From positions 62,001 through 126,000 of the forward strand of contig NZ_LQPH01000129.1 in the NCBI RefSeq assembly GCF_002102255.1: DNA of 64,000 bases. The letters are read 5' to 3'. Both the position numbers and the translations under genes were made by a program. How positions within the stretch are numbered: position 1 is the stretch's first letter; each line of letters starts with the position of its first letter. This document shows positions 46,556 through 54,991 of the stretch, piece by piece. This stretch comes from Mycobacterium nebraskense (lineage in GTDB: Bacteria > Actinomycetota > Actinomycetes > Mycobacteriales > Mycobacteriaceae). Below the pieces are notes generated by a model. The model ran no database searches. It had not been told where the DNA came from and saw only the letters and a list, made by a program, of their open reading frames with translations.

Positions 46556-48154
46556 CTAAGCCGGCAACGCGGCGCGCGGCTTGGTCAGCGTGAACTGGTC
46601 CACCACCGTCACGGCGCCGAACGGCCCGCTCAGCGCGTAGTGTGTGGCCTTGATCGAGGTGTTGCCGCCGGGCTGGCCCGGGTCCACGTCGAACGCCGCG
46701 AAGCCGTAGGGATGGTCCCGATCCCGGAAGGCGGACCAGGGCGCGTCCTCCATGACGTAGACCGGCGCCTTATGGCCGAGCCCGGGGTCGAACGGGCCGA
46801 CACCGGTCAACACGCGGCAGCGCGGCTCGGGGAAGATGAACCCGTTGGTGGGCGCGGACGTGCCGCCGCCGCCGATGACGACGTGCACCGTTCCCTTGGT
46901 GGAATCGATGACGTCGTTGCGGGTGTCCACCGGTCTCGGCGTTCGGGTGTCGGTCTGCAGCGTGCCGCGCAGCGGGTGCGACCGCTCGTAATGGTGTTCG
47001 TGGCCGCACACCACCAGGTCGACCTGGTACTGGTCGAACAGCGGGAGCCATTCCTCGCGGATCCCCAGGTCGGCCCCGTTGGCAGGCCCACCGGCGGTGG
47101 AGATCGCCGTCTGGTGCATGCACACGACGATCCAATCGATATCCGGATCGCGCCGCGCAGCGGCGAGTTCGGCTGCCAGCCAACGCCTTTGCTCCCCACC
47201 GGAGTAGCCGTGCACGTAGAAATTGCCGCCGTCCTGAAACGCCACATCGTCGTTGTTCAGGCTGATCACCCGCACCGAGCCGGCGGTGAACGAGTACCAC
47301 AGTCCGCGAGTCTCGGGGCTCGATCCCGAGTCGGGAACCGCGAAGTACGTCTGATAGGCGCCGTAACCGATAGGGCCGTTGCCCAACTCGTTTTCGTGGT
47401 TGCCCGCCGCCGGCATCCACGGCCGGTAGCGCGCCGAGCGGGTGTTGTTCTCGAACCAGGCCGACCAGGTGCGGATCCGGTCTTGGGCCAGGTTGGCGTA
47501 GCACAGGTCGCCGTTGACCAGGTTGAACAGCGGCGCCATGCGCTCGACCGCCAGGGTCGTGTCGGCGGACGCGGGCGACCCGATGTTGTCGGTGCCGTAC
47601 GTGCCGTCGGGCAACTGCTCCAGCGTCGGCGTGGACTGATCGCCAAAACTGGTGAAGCGAAACGGCTTTCGTCCCGACGGTGCGGTGCGGATGGTGCCCA
47701 TCTCGGGCTGCGCGCCGTCGTGCACCGCCGCGTACACGTAGTCGGTGTCCGGGGTCAAGTTCGACAGACGGGCGTGGTTCACCCGAATTTCGGTGTTGGA
47801 CTTGGCGTCGCGGTAGGTGCGGGTTTCGGCCGCGACGGTCCGTCCGAGGCCCGACGTCGGCGTGCCGAAGACGACGCGCGGATTCCGGACGGCGTCGACG
47901 GTGTGCCAGGACACCACCACCTCGGAGCCGGCATGCCGGCCGAACTGCAGGTGCAGCCCGGTCACCGGCGGTGCGCCGTTGCGGCTCGGCTGGTACCAGA
48001 GCGCGGGCGCACGGGGATGGGACCACACCATGGCGGCCCCGCCCCCCACGCCCGCGCCGAGGGCGACCGAGACCGCACTGGTCGTCAACAACCTGCGGCG
48101 GCTGATGCCGGGGGACGCATCACCGCCGCGGGAGTGTGCGGGATCGTCGACCAC
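46556..48154 (-). CDS. secreted purple acid phosphatase-like metallophosphoesterase
   Basis: A 532-residue Tat-exported protein: twin arginines in SRRRLLTTSAVSVALGAG (residues 19-36). A fibronectin-like N-terminal domain (HLQFGRHAGSEVVVSWHTVD) leads into a metallophosphoesterase with FTSFGDQSTP, LVNGDLCYANLAQDR, PAAGNHENELG, IVVCMHQTA and GHEHHYERSHP, the five metal-binding blocks of purple acid phosphatases. Likely a dinuclear metal phosphomonoesterase at the cell surface that provides phosphate. Corresponds to Rv2577. It converges on the radical SAM gene. Confidence 0.92.
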   Translation of the reverse strand: MVDDPAHSRGGDASPGISRRRLLTTSAVSVALGAGVGGGAAMVWSHPRAPALWYQPSRNGAPPVTGLHLQFGRHAGSEVVVSWHTVDAVRNPRVVFGTPTSGLGRTVAAETRTYRDAKSNTEIRVNHARLSNLTPDTDYVYAAVHDGAQPEMGTIRTAPSGRKPFRFTSFGDQSTPTLEQLPDGTYGTDNIGSPASADTTLAVERMAPLFNLVNGDLCYANLAQDRIRTWSAWFENNTRSARYRPWMPAAGNHENELGNGPIGYGAYQTYFAVPDSGSSPETRGLWYSFTAGSVRVISLNNDDVAFQDGGNFYVHGYSGGEQRRWLAAELAAARRDPDIDWIVVCMHQTAISTAGGPANGADLGIREEWLPLFDQYQVDLVVCGHEHHYERSHPLRGTLQTDTRTPRPVDTRNDVIDSTKGTVHVVIGGGGTSAPTNGFIFPEPRCRVLTGVGPFDPGLGHKAPVYVMEDAPWSAFRDRDHPYGFAAFDVDPGQPGGNTSIKATHYALSGPFGAVTVVDQFTLTKPRAALPA

Positions 48155-48202
48155 TCCTGCTTCATACCCGAGTGGGGTGAACGTCCGCGGAACGGGCTCC
48201 CG

Positions 48203-49048
48203 CTAGTGGCGGTGCGGCTCGAGCAATCCGGCCTGGCCGGTGGACGGGGGACGGCCCGCCAGCCACTCGCGGGTGGCCTCGTGCGATCGCGCGATAAGCG
48301 TTGCGGCGTGCGAGAAGTCAGCCCCGGAGATGGCGACCGGGCAGAGCGGCCTGATGACGCGCAGGTCGACCGCTTGCTCGAAGCGCTCGACGTCGACGGC
48401 CAGGCGATGATTCACGGCGAGGGTCATGGCGTGCAACGCCATGTTGACCGCCGTCTTCGGCGATGCGGGCAGGGCGCACGAGTAGCCGGTCGGCAGCACC
48501 CAGACCCGGTCGGCGCCCAACGCGACGGCGTGCGATACCGGCGCGTTGTTCACGACACCCCCGTCCATCAGGTCGCGCCCGTTGACCCGCACCGGCGGGA
48601 ACACGCCGGGAATGGCGGCGCTGGCCGTGATCGCGTCGATGGCGTTTCCCGACGACAGCAGGACATCGCCGCCGGAGATCACGTCGGTGGCCACCACATG
48701 CAGCGGGATCGGCGCATCCTCGAGCTTGGTGAACTCCAATTTGTCGGCCAGCATCCGTCGCAACCCGATGTTGGGGACCAGGTGCGACCGGCGGCCCAAC
48801 ATGCCCATCGCGCCGGCGATCGGGTGAGCGGGGAAGATGTCCTTTCGCGACAACGACGTCCACAGGTCGGCGAGTCCGCGGATCCCCGCGCGATCGGGCC
48901 GGGAGGCGATCCATCCGCCATTGACCGCGCCGACGGATGTACCGACGATGAGGTCGGGGCGTTCCCCCTCGTCGACCAGGGCGAGCAGCATCCCGACGTG
49001 GATCGCGCCGAGGCTGGCCCCGCCGGACAACACGAAGGCTGTGGGCAC
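48203..49048 (-). CDS. patatin-like phospholipase
   Basis: A 281-residue patatin-fold lipase. The oxyanion loop is LSGGASLGAIHVG, the nucleophile Ser is in IVGTSVGAVNGG (GxSxG) and the catalytic Asp is in LMDGGVVNNAP. Members cleave acyl groups from phospholipids or glycerides. No signal peptide is present. GTG start at 49048. It follows upstream of the phosphatase with 48 bp between and probably shares a promoter. I do not recall it at this place in M. tuberculosis. Confidence 0.87.
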   Translation of the reverse strand: MPTAFVLSGGASLGAIHVGMLLALVDEGERPDLIVGTSVGAVNGGWIASRPDRAGIRGLADLWTSLSRKDIFPAHPIAGAMGMLGRRSHLVPNIGLRRMLADKLEFTKLEDAPIPLHVVATDVISGGDVLLSSGNAIDAITASAAIPGVFPPVRVNGRDLMDGGVVNNAPVSHAVALGADRVWVLPTGYSCALPASPKTAVNMALHAMTLAVNHRLAVDVERFEQAVDLRVIRPLCPVAISGADFSHAATLIARSHEATREWLAGRPPSTGQAGLLEPHRH

Positions 49049-49110
49049 ACATGCATAGTAGGGGCCTTTTCTACGCGTAGCGCCGTAACGAATTGGGTAG
49101 CGTTTTCGAT

Positions 49111-49554
49111 ATGACGAACGTGCGAATAGTGACGACGGGGGTCGCGGTGGCGACGTTTGCGGCGGCCGCAGCGGTGGCCGTCACGCCCGCGACCTCATCT
49201 GCGGATCCCGCCGGCCACCAGGTGACCTATACCATCACCACCACCGGCAACCTCACCGGCAACGTCCGCTACATGAACACCGATCCCCCCAGCCAGGCGG
49301 CCTTCAACGCCAACTCGTCGCAGTACTTGAACAGCGTGCAGACGGCGTTCACCGCGGGGCAGCCGCTGGTGTACAACACGACCCTGGCCGACCCGAACCA
49401 GTGGGCGTTCGTGAACGCGAGCGGTGGATGTCACTGGCCGGACTGCGATTCGTCGAACACGCCGCAGATCCAATGCCAGATCGCCGTCGACGGCCAGGTC
49501 GTGGTGACGCAGAGCGCCACCACCGGGGTCACCTGCTCGACGCGGCCCTGGTGA
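49111..49554 (+). CDS. small exported protein (Rv2576c-like)
   Basis: A 147-residue exported protein starting at the ATG at 49111. The signal peptide (residues 1-31, VAVATFAAAAAVAVTPATSSA) is followed by a beta-rich domain, HQVTYTITTTGNLTGNVRYMNTDPP, that resembles the C-terminal domain of MmpS proteins, with three Cys (GGCHWPDCDSS, VTCSTRP). An in-frame GTG at 49093 could add six residues. It is divergent from the patatin gene. The role is unknown; the MmpS-like fold suggests binding of a lipid or partner at the envelope. Confidence 0.75.
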   Translation: MTNVRIVTTGVAVATFAAAAAVAVTPATSSADPAGHQVTYTITTTGNLTGNVRYMNTDPPSQAAFNANSSQYLNSVQTAFTAGQPLVYNTTLADPNQWAFVNASGGCHWPDCDSSNTPQIQCQIAVDGQVVVTQSATTGVTCSTRPW

Positions 49555-49632
49555 GTCGGCCGGCGAACACGTAGGGCCAGCGGTCTTCGCACCCGGCGCA
49601 GGTTTCGCTGAAAGCAAACACCGTGCCGCCGT

Positions 49633-51246
49633 TCATCGGTGCACCCGCAATGCGAGGTAGTACTCGTGCCGCCGGGTGCGGTCGAGGGTGTAGCCCACCG
49701 CCTTCGCCACCCCATCGTGGTCGGACTCCAACCAGCGCTCGGTGTGCTGGCGTTCGAATTCGGTCCACGACGGCACGGTGAACCTCTCGAGGACCGTGTC
49801 GGGATGTTCCAGGCTGTGATACAGCCCCCAGCTGTGGCCCCCCGTTCGCAGCCGCGAGCGCCTGACCGCGCTCATCGCCTCGACGAAGTCTTCGAGGGTG
49901 TCCGTCGCCACTCGATAATGGAAGGTCACCAGCACGGGTCCATCGTTCGGGCAGGGCTCGAACACCACCATCGGTGTCGGCCATGCCCGCGAGATGTCGC
50001 GGCTCAGCTTCCCTGTTTCCGGCCGCAACCCGAGCGGGACGACGCTGAGGGCGGTGACGCCCAGCAACACCGCCGACAGCGTCAGCGCCACGCCAAGCCC
50101 TTCCCGCGTGGCCACGACACCCCAAAGATACGAGCCGATCGCCTGAGATCCCGTGAAGACCAGCAGGTACATCGCCAATCCGCGGGCCCGAACCCATCGC
50201 GGCAGATGCAGCTGCGCCGCGGCGTTCAGCGTCGTCAGCGTGATCAGCCAGGTCGTCCCCGACAACACCAAGAAGGGCGCCGCCGCGGCGAACGGCAGCC
50301 AGACCACGGCGAGCGCGGCGGCGCCGTACGCGGCCGCGCATCCGGCCAGCAGCGTGTTGGGCGGCAGCTTCTGCCGGAATGGTGCGGGAACCGCGACGGC
50401 GAGCACCGCGCCAAACCCGATGGCGCCCAGCGCCACACCGTAGCCACCGGCCCCCAGGTGCCAGGTGTTGGCGGCGGTCACCGGTAAGAGGGCCAACAGG
50501 GCCGATGCGGGGAAGACGAAAAGGGCCGCGCGCAGCAGGATCCTGCGGAAGATCGGACCGTTGGCCGCGTAGGCCAATCCGGTCAGGATCGCCTGGCCGA
50601 GGTGTTCGCGTTCGACGGGCGCGATCCGCTTGGGCCGTCGCCAGGCCGCCAGGGCAATGATGATGCCCACGAACGAGATCGCGTTGATCGTGAAGACCGC
50701 TGCCGGACCGGCCAGGGCCAGGACGATGCCGCCGATGGCGGGTCCGACGACTCGGGCGATGTTGACCGAGACGCTGGCCAAAGTCGCGGCGGCCGTGATC
50801 TGCTCGCGTGGGACGACCTCGGGTTGGATCGCCTGCCAGGCCGGTGCCGTCACCGCGGAGGCGACGCCGATGGCCAAGGTGAACAGCAGCAGCGCCGTCG
50901 GGGTGAGGTGGCCGAGGTAGGTCAGCCCCGCCAACGCCAGCGCCACCAAGACGGCATACGACTGCAGGACCATCAGCAACCGTCGCTGGTCGAACACGTC
51001 GGCCAGCGCGCCGGCGAACAGTGCCAACAGGAGCGTCGGGCCGAGGCTAGCGGTCTGGACCAGTGCCACGACGGTGGGACTGCTGTGACCTTCCACCAGG
51101 AACCACTGCGCCGCAACGCTTTGCATCCAGGTGCCGACGTTGGAGACGAACTGCGCGATGAACAGGGCGCGGTAAACCGGGTTGCGCAACGGCGTCCATA
51201 CCGACATTTCCGCGGTGTCGGTGCGCTCTTGCGTCATATCCGACAT
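49633..51246 (-). CDS. MFS transporter of the EntS/DUF894 type with C-terminal domain
   Basis: A 537-residue transporter. Twelve helices span about residues 15-415 (opening PVYRALFIAQFVSNVGTWMQSVAAQWFL). Residues 425-537 form a soluble dimeric ferredoxin-fold-like domain (VLVTFHYRVATDTLEDFVEAM; EHPDTVLERFTVPSWTEFERQH). Similar proteins include siderophore and small-molecule exporters. It heads away from the XRE-cupin regulator next door, both on the minus strand with the regulator upstream. It looks like the transport part of the inserted aldolase/lyase cluster. A link is inferred. Confidence 0.85.
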   Translation of the reverse strand: MSDMTQERTDTAEMSVWTPLRNPVYRALFIAQFVSNVGTWMQSVAAQWFLVEGHSSPTVVALVQTASLGPTLLLALFAGALADVFDQRRLLMVLQSYAVLVALALAGLTYLGHLTPTALLLFTLAIGVASAVTAPAWQAIQPEVVPREQITAAATLASVSVNIARVVGPAIGGIVLALAGPAAVFTINAISFVGIIIALAAWRRPKRIAPVEREHLGQAILTGLAYAANGPIFRRILLRAALFVFPASALLALLPVTAANTWHLGAGGYGVALGAIGFGAVLAVAVPAPFRQKLPPNTLLAGCAAAYGAAALAVVWLPFAAAAPFLVLSGTTWLITLTTLNAAAQLHLPRWVRARGLAMYLLVFTGSQAIGSYLWGVVATREGLGVALTLSAVLLGVTALSVVPLGLRPETGKLSRDISRAWPTPMVVFEPCPNDGPVLVTFHYRVATDTLEDFVEAMSAVRRSRLRTGGHSWGLYHSLEHPDTVLERFTVPSWTEFERQHTERWLESDHDGVAKAVGYTLDRTRRHEYYLALRVHR

Positions 51247-51323
51247 ACGGGCAACGCCTTTCGCGTCGTGCGGCGGGGTAGAAGTCTAAGACACGCACCC
51301 GACGCGCGCATGACGGCGCGGTG

Positions 51324-51857
51324 TCACCGCCGGGCGCGGGCGCCGGGCTCGTGGGCGACGACGACGACCTCGGCCGGTTGGGCGCCGACGGCCCGGATCG
51401 TGTGGCTGACCGACGCGTCGAAATAGGCGCTGTCGCCGGAGCCGAGCGTGATCGTCTGGTCGCCGTAATCGAGTTCGACGCTGCCGGCGTGCACGAACAT
51501 GAATTCCTGGCCCCCGTGCTCGGGGCGGGGATCGTCGGCCGGCTCTTCGGTCGGGCGAACCACGAACGGCGACATGGACTTACCCAGCAGCGAGGACGCC
51601 AGCACCCGATAGCGCTGACCGTCGGCGCCGCCAGGCGCCCGGTCGACGGCGATCTTCTCCTGCGCCGCCTCGTCGGAGAACAACCGCCCGACGTCGACGT
51701 CGAGAGCCTTGGCCACCTTGAGGGCCACCGCGATCGATGGGGTGCTCTGCTGGCGTTCGATTTTGGACAGGTAGCTCTTGGTCAACCCGGTTTGTTCGGC
51801 CAGCGCCTCCAGGGTGAGGCCGCGTTGGTTGCGGACCGCGCGTAGCAGTGCTGTCAC
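51324..51857 (-). CDS. XRE-family regulator with C-terminal cupin
   Basis: A 177-residue regulator. The N-terminal XRE helix-turn-helix is RNQRGLTLEALAEQTGLTKSYLSKIERQQSTPS, here split for length, and the C-terminal cupin (about 105-170) reads EFMFVHAGSVELDYGDQTI and DSAYFDASVSHTIRAVG. Such regulators bind a small ligand in the cupin. The GTG at 51857 has GGAGG 9 bases upstream; a second GTG at 51878 is an alternative. It is divergent from the aldolase gene, and the inverted repeat between them is its likely operator. Confidence 0.85.
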   Translation of the reverse strand: MTALLRAVRNQRGLTLEALAEQTGLTKSYLSKIERQQSTPSIAVALKVAKALDVDVGRLFSDEAAQEKIAVDRAPGGADGQRYRVLASSLLGKSMSPFVVRPTEEPADDPRPEHGGQEFMFVHAGSVELDYGDQTITLGSGDSAYFDASVSHTIRAVGAQPAEVVVVAHEPGARARR

Positions 51858-51871
51858 AGGCGATGCCTCCG

Positions 51872-51908
51872 ATGACACAAGGTTTCCTATTCTGTTACAT
51901 TGTGTCAT
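51872..51908. promoter_or_regulatory. operator between XRE-cupin regulator and aldolase gene
   Basis: ATGACACAA at 51872-51880 and its exact reverse complement TTGTGTCAT at 51900-51908 form a 9-bp inverted repeat with 19 bases between. TATTCT at 51888-51893 between them is a plausible -10 for the aldolase gene, and the right arm ends right before its ATG at 51909. The site is well placed for control by the adjacent regulator. Confidence 0.55.
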
Positions 51909-52694
51909 ATGGCCAGCACGTTCACCGACTCCAAAGCCGAACTGATGCGTCGCGCCGCCGAGCAGTTGACGGCCAACCTCGGCGATTCCCAGCTGACCAC
52001 CCGGCAGAAGCTCGCGCTGACCTGTCGCGCGCTGTTCGACGCCGGGCACGACTCGGGGCTGGCGGGGCAGATCACCGCCCGTGCCGACGCCGACGGCACC
52101 TACTACACCCAGCGGTTGGGCCTCGGGTTCGACGAGATCACCGACGCCAACCTGCTGTTGGTGGACGAGGATCTCAACGTCCTCGACGGTGACGGAATGC
52201 CTAACCCCGCCAACCGTTTTCACAGCTGGATCTACCGCGCCCGGCCCGACGTGCAGTGCATCGTGCACACCCACCCGTTCCACGTGGCGGCGCTGTCGAT
52301 GCTGGAGGTGCCGTTGGTCGTCTCCCATATGGACACCACGCCGCTCTACGGCGACTGCGCCTTCCTCGCCGAGTGGCCGGGCGTGCCGGTCGGCAACGAG
52401 GAGGGGGAGATCATCACCGCCGCCCTCGGCGACAAGAAGGCGGTGCTGCTGGCGCACCACGGCCAGGTGGTGGCCGGCGCCAGCATCGAGGAGGCGTGCT
52501 CGTTGTCGGTCCTGATCGAGCGCGCCGCCAAGCTGCAGCTGGCCGCCATGGCCGCCGGCATCGTCAAAGAGCTGCCCGAGAAACTGGCCCGCGAGGCCCA
52601 CGACTGGACACTGTCACCCCAGCGCAGCCGGGCCAACTTCGCCTACTACGCCCGTCGCGCCCTGGCCCGGCATCCGGACGCACTCACCAATTAA
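51909..52694 (+). CDS. class II aldolase/adducin-family protein
   Basis: A 261-residue class II aldolase family protein. Zinc ligands are visible in QCIVHTHPFHVAALS (His pair) and AVLLAHHGQVVAG (third His), and SGLAGQITARAD at the N-terminus matches the family's SxGNIS region. Members carry out aldol cleavage or epimerisation of phosphosugars or act on keto acids. The ATG at 51909 follows a probable operator arm, so translation starts very near the mRNA 5' end. The DapA-like gene follows after 33 bp. It lies in a cluster not recalled in M. tuberculosis. Confidence 0.87.
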   Translation: MASTFTDSKAELMRRAAEQLTANLGDSQLTTRQKLALTCRALFDAGHDSGLAGQITARADADGTYYTQRLGLGFDEITDANLLLVDEDLNVLDGDGMPNPANRFHSWIYRARPDVQCIVHTHPFHVAALSMLEVPLVVSHMDTTPLYGDCAFLAEWPGVPVGNEEGEIITAALGDKKAVLLAHHGQVVAGASIEEACSLSVLIERAAKLQLAAMAAGIVKELPEKLAREAHDWTLSPQRSRANFAYYARRALARHPDALTN

Positions 52695-52727
52695 GGCCCC
52701 GTTCAACGAGATTCGAGGAGTTCGCCC

Positions 52728-53597
52728 GTGCCCGAGATCCACGGCATCATCGCCTACCCGGTGACTCCCTTCGCCGACGAAGGCATCGATACCGAACGGC
52801 TGGCCGCGCTGGTCGATCGGCTCGTGTCCGCCGGCGTCCACGCGATCGCGCCGCTGGGCAGCACCGGCGAACTGGCCTATCTGGACGAACCCGAGTTCGA
52901 CGCCGTGGTCGACACCACGATCGCCACGGTGGCCGGCCGGGTGCCCGTGATCGTGGGCGTGTCAGATGTGACCACCGCCAAGACCATTCGGCGTGCCCAG
53001 TATGGGCAGCGGGCCGGCGCCGACGCGGTGATGATCCTGCCGGTGTCCTACTGGAAGCTCAGCGAACGGGAGATCGTCCAGCACTACCGGAGCGTCAGCG
53101 ACGCCATTTCCATCCCGATCATGGCCTACAACAACCCGGCCACCAGCGGCGTCGACATGCCGCCCGAGCTGCTGGTCCGCATGTTCGAGACCATCGCCAA
53201 CGTAACCATGATCAAGGAATCCACCGGTGACCTGACCCGGATGCAACGCATCGACGAGCTGTCCGGCGGCCGGTTGCCCTTCTACAACGGCAGCAACCCG
53301 TTGGTGCTCGACGCGCTGCGGGCCGGCGCCTCCGGATGGTGCACGGCCGCACCGAATCTGCGGCCCCAGCCCTGCATCGACCTGTACGAGGCGGTGCGCG
53401 CGGGCGACCTCGACAAGGCTCAGGCCCTCTACGACGACCTCAAGCCGCTGCTGCAGTTCATCGTCGCCGGGGGACTGGCCACCACGGTGAAGGCCGGTCT
53501 GGAATTGCTCGGCTTCCCGGTCGGGAATCCGCGTGCGCCGCTGCTGCCGCTCGACGCGCAGGGGCGCGCCGAGCTGAAGGAACTGCTCGCCGGCTAG
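52728..53597 (+). CDS. DapA/NAL-family lyase
   Basis: A 289-residue dihydrodipicolinate synthase-like aldolase. The Schiff-base Lys is in VTMIKESTGDL, the Tyr in MAYNNPATSG and the phosphate/carboxylate loop in APLGSTGELAYL (GSTGE). It may condense or cleave pyruvate-containing compounds; dedicated DapA is elsewhere in mycobacteria, so a catabolic keto-acid aldolase is likely. GTG start with GAGGAG upstream. Its TAG stop shares the CTAG tetramer with the stop of the convergent zinc peptidase gene. Confidence 0.87.
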   Translation: MPEIHGIIAYPVTPFADEGIDTERLAALVDRLVSAGVHAIAPLGSTGELAYLDEPEFDAVVDTTIATVAGRVPVIVGVSDVTTAKTIRRAQYGQRAGADAVMILPVSYWKLSEREIVQHYRSVSDAISIPIMAYNNPATSGVDMPPELLVRMFETIANVTMIKESTGDLTRMQRIDELSGGRLPFYNGSNPLVLDALRAGASGWCTAAPNLRPQPCIDLYEAVRAGDLDKAQALYDDLKPLLQFIVAGGLATTVKAGLELLGFPVGNPRAPLLPLDAQGRAELKELLAG

Positions 53598-54469
53598 CCC
53601 AGGCTGGGGGCGTCGAACGTGTCGCACTGCTTCGGGTCGCCGGTCTGGTAGCCGACGGTGAACCAATGCTGCCGTTGCTCCGACGAACCGTGCGTCCAGG
53701 ACTCGGGATTGACCCGTCCGGTCGCTTCCTTCTGAATGCGGTCATCGCCCACCGACGCCGCGGCCGACAGCGCGTCTTGGATGTCCTGGTCGCTCAAGGG
53801 CTGCAGGTAGGGCACGCCGGTGCTCTCCTGCTTGACGGTCGACGCGTAGTGCGCCCAGATGCCGGCGTAGCAGTCCGCCTGTAGCTCCGTGCGCACGCCG
53901 TTGCCGCCGGCGCCCTTCGCCCCTTGCTGGGAGCGGCCCAGGACGCCCTGCAATTGCTGCACGTGGTGGCCGTATTCGTGGGCGACCACGTACTCCTGCG
54001 CGAACGGCCCACCGCTGGAACCGAATTTATCGACCAGCTCCTGGAAGAAGTCGGTGTCGAAGTACGCCGTCTGGTCGACCGGGCAGTAGAACGGCCCCAC
54101 CGCGGTGGTGGCCGGTCCGCAGCCGGTGTCCACCGAACCGGTGAACAGGCGCACGTGCGGGCGGGTGTACCTGGGCATCAGCTGGTGCCACACCGCGTCC
54201 ACGGAGTTGCCGGTGGCGACCACCCGGCACTGCACGTACTTGTTGGCGTCGGCCCCGGTCCTGCACTGGTTCAGGTCGAAGCCGGGCGCCGAGTAGCCGC
54301 CCGTGTTCGTCTGCTGCTGGTTCAGCACGCGGCCAGGATCGACGCCCAACAACAACGCCCCGATCAGGATGAGCAGCCCGAGGCCGCCGCCCCCGAGGGC
54401 CATCCCCATGCCGCCGCCGGACGAGGACGCGGTGCTGGTGTCGATCTGCATACCCTCGTTGAAGGTCAT
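53594..54469 (-). CDS. neutral zinc metallopeptidase (YpfJ/Rv2575-like)
   Basis: A 291-residue protein of the putative neutral zinc metallopeptidase family. A Gly-rich N-terminus and one helix (GLGLLILIGALLLGV, residues 28-43) are followed by an extracytoplasmic domain with the zinc-binding HEYGHHVQQL (HExxH) and the downstream Glu in ELQADCYAGIWAH. Disulfide-capable Cys occur in QCRTGAD, QCRVVAT, GCGPATT and ADCYAG. Usually annotated without known substrate. It ends over the DapA-like gene by 4 bases. Corresponds to Rv2575. Confidence 0.87.
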   Translation of the reverse strand: MTFNEGMQIDTSTASSSGGGMGMALGGGGLGLLILIGALLLGVDPGRVLNQQQTNTGGYSAPGFDLNQCRTGADANKYVQCRVVATGNSVDAVWHQLMPRYTRPHVRLFTGSVDTGCGPATTAVGPFYCPVDQTAYFDTDFFQELVDKFGSSGGPFAQEYVVAHEYGHHVQQLQGVLGRSQQGAKGAGGNGVRTELQADCYAGIWAHYASTVKQESTGVPYLQPLSDQDIQDALSAAASVGDDRIQKEATGRVNPESWTHGSSEQRQHWFTVGYQTGDPKQCDTFDAPSLG

Positions 54470-54478
54470 GGCACGCTC

Positions 54479-54982
54479 CTAATGTTGCTGGGTCGTGGAG
54501 TAGCGGGCGTCGGTGTAGCGGCGCAGGTTGCGCAGAAATCGGCGAATCCCCAGATCCAGCAGCGGCCCCGCCACGTACATGGCCAGCCGCGCCGGGCCCG
54601 CGGGCTTTTGCGCCATCGTCCACGTCAGCCGGCACCCACCCGGGATGACCTCCACCCGGTAATCCTCGGCGAACGCGGCGACGGCTTGCGTCGAGCATTC
54701 GTTGAACCGAAAAGCCATGTGGGTGAACGGCTCCCACGCGAGAAACTCTTCGTTGCCGACCATGCCGCCGCGCATCTCGACGGCGCGGGTGGTGCCCACG
54801 CCGCGCGGCTCGGGGCTGGTCCAGGTCACCTTGGTGATCACGCTTGCCCAGCGCGGCCAGGCCTCGGCGTCGGCGAGCACCTCGAACAGCTGCTCGGGCG
54901 TGATGGCGAGGTCGACGCTGTTGCCGAACACGAAAGGCGCGGTATCGATGAAGCTCACGTCGACGCGCTCGCAGGGGAACAT
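54479..54982 (-). CDS. SRPBCC-family protein (Rv2574-like)
   Basis: A 167-residue SRPBCC/START-like protein, with the same length as the M. tuberculosis Rv2574 I recall. The core reads SVDLAITPEQLFEVLADAEAWPRWASVITKVTW, AVEMRGGMVGNEEFLAWEP and YRVEVIPGGCRLTWTMAQKP, followed by a C-terminal helical tail ending in YTDARYSTTQQH. A hydrophobic cavity binding lipid is expected. It lies between the ketopantoate reductase-like gene (9 bp) and the zinc peptidase (9 bp) on the same strand, so the three are probably one transcript. Confidence 0.82.
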   Translation of the reverse strand: MFPCERVDVSFIDTAPFVFGNSVDLAITPEQLFEVLADAEAWPRWASVITKVTWTSPEPRGVGTTRAVEMRGGMVGNEEFLAWEPFTHMAFRFNECSTQAVAAFAEDYRVEVIPGGCRLTWTMAQKPAGPARLAMYVAGPLLDLGIRRFLRNLRRYTDARYSTTQQH

Positions 54983-54991
54983 GAAATTAAT

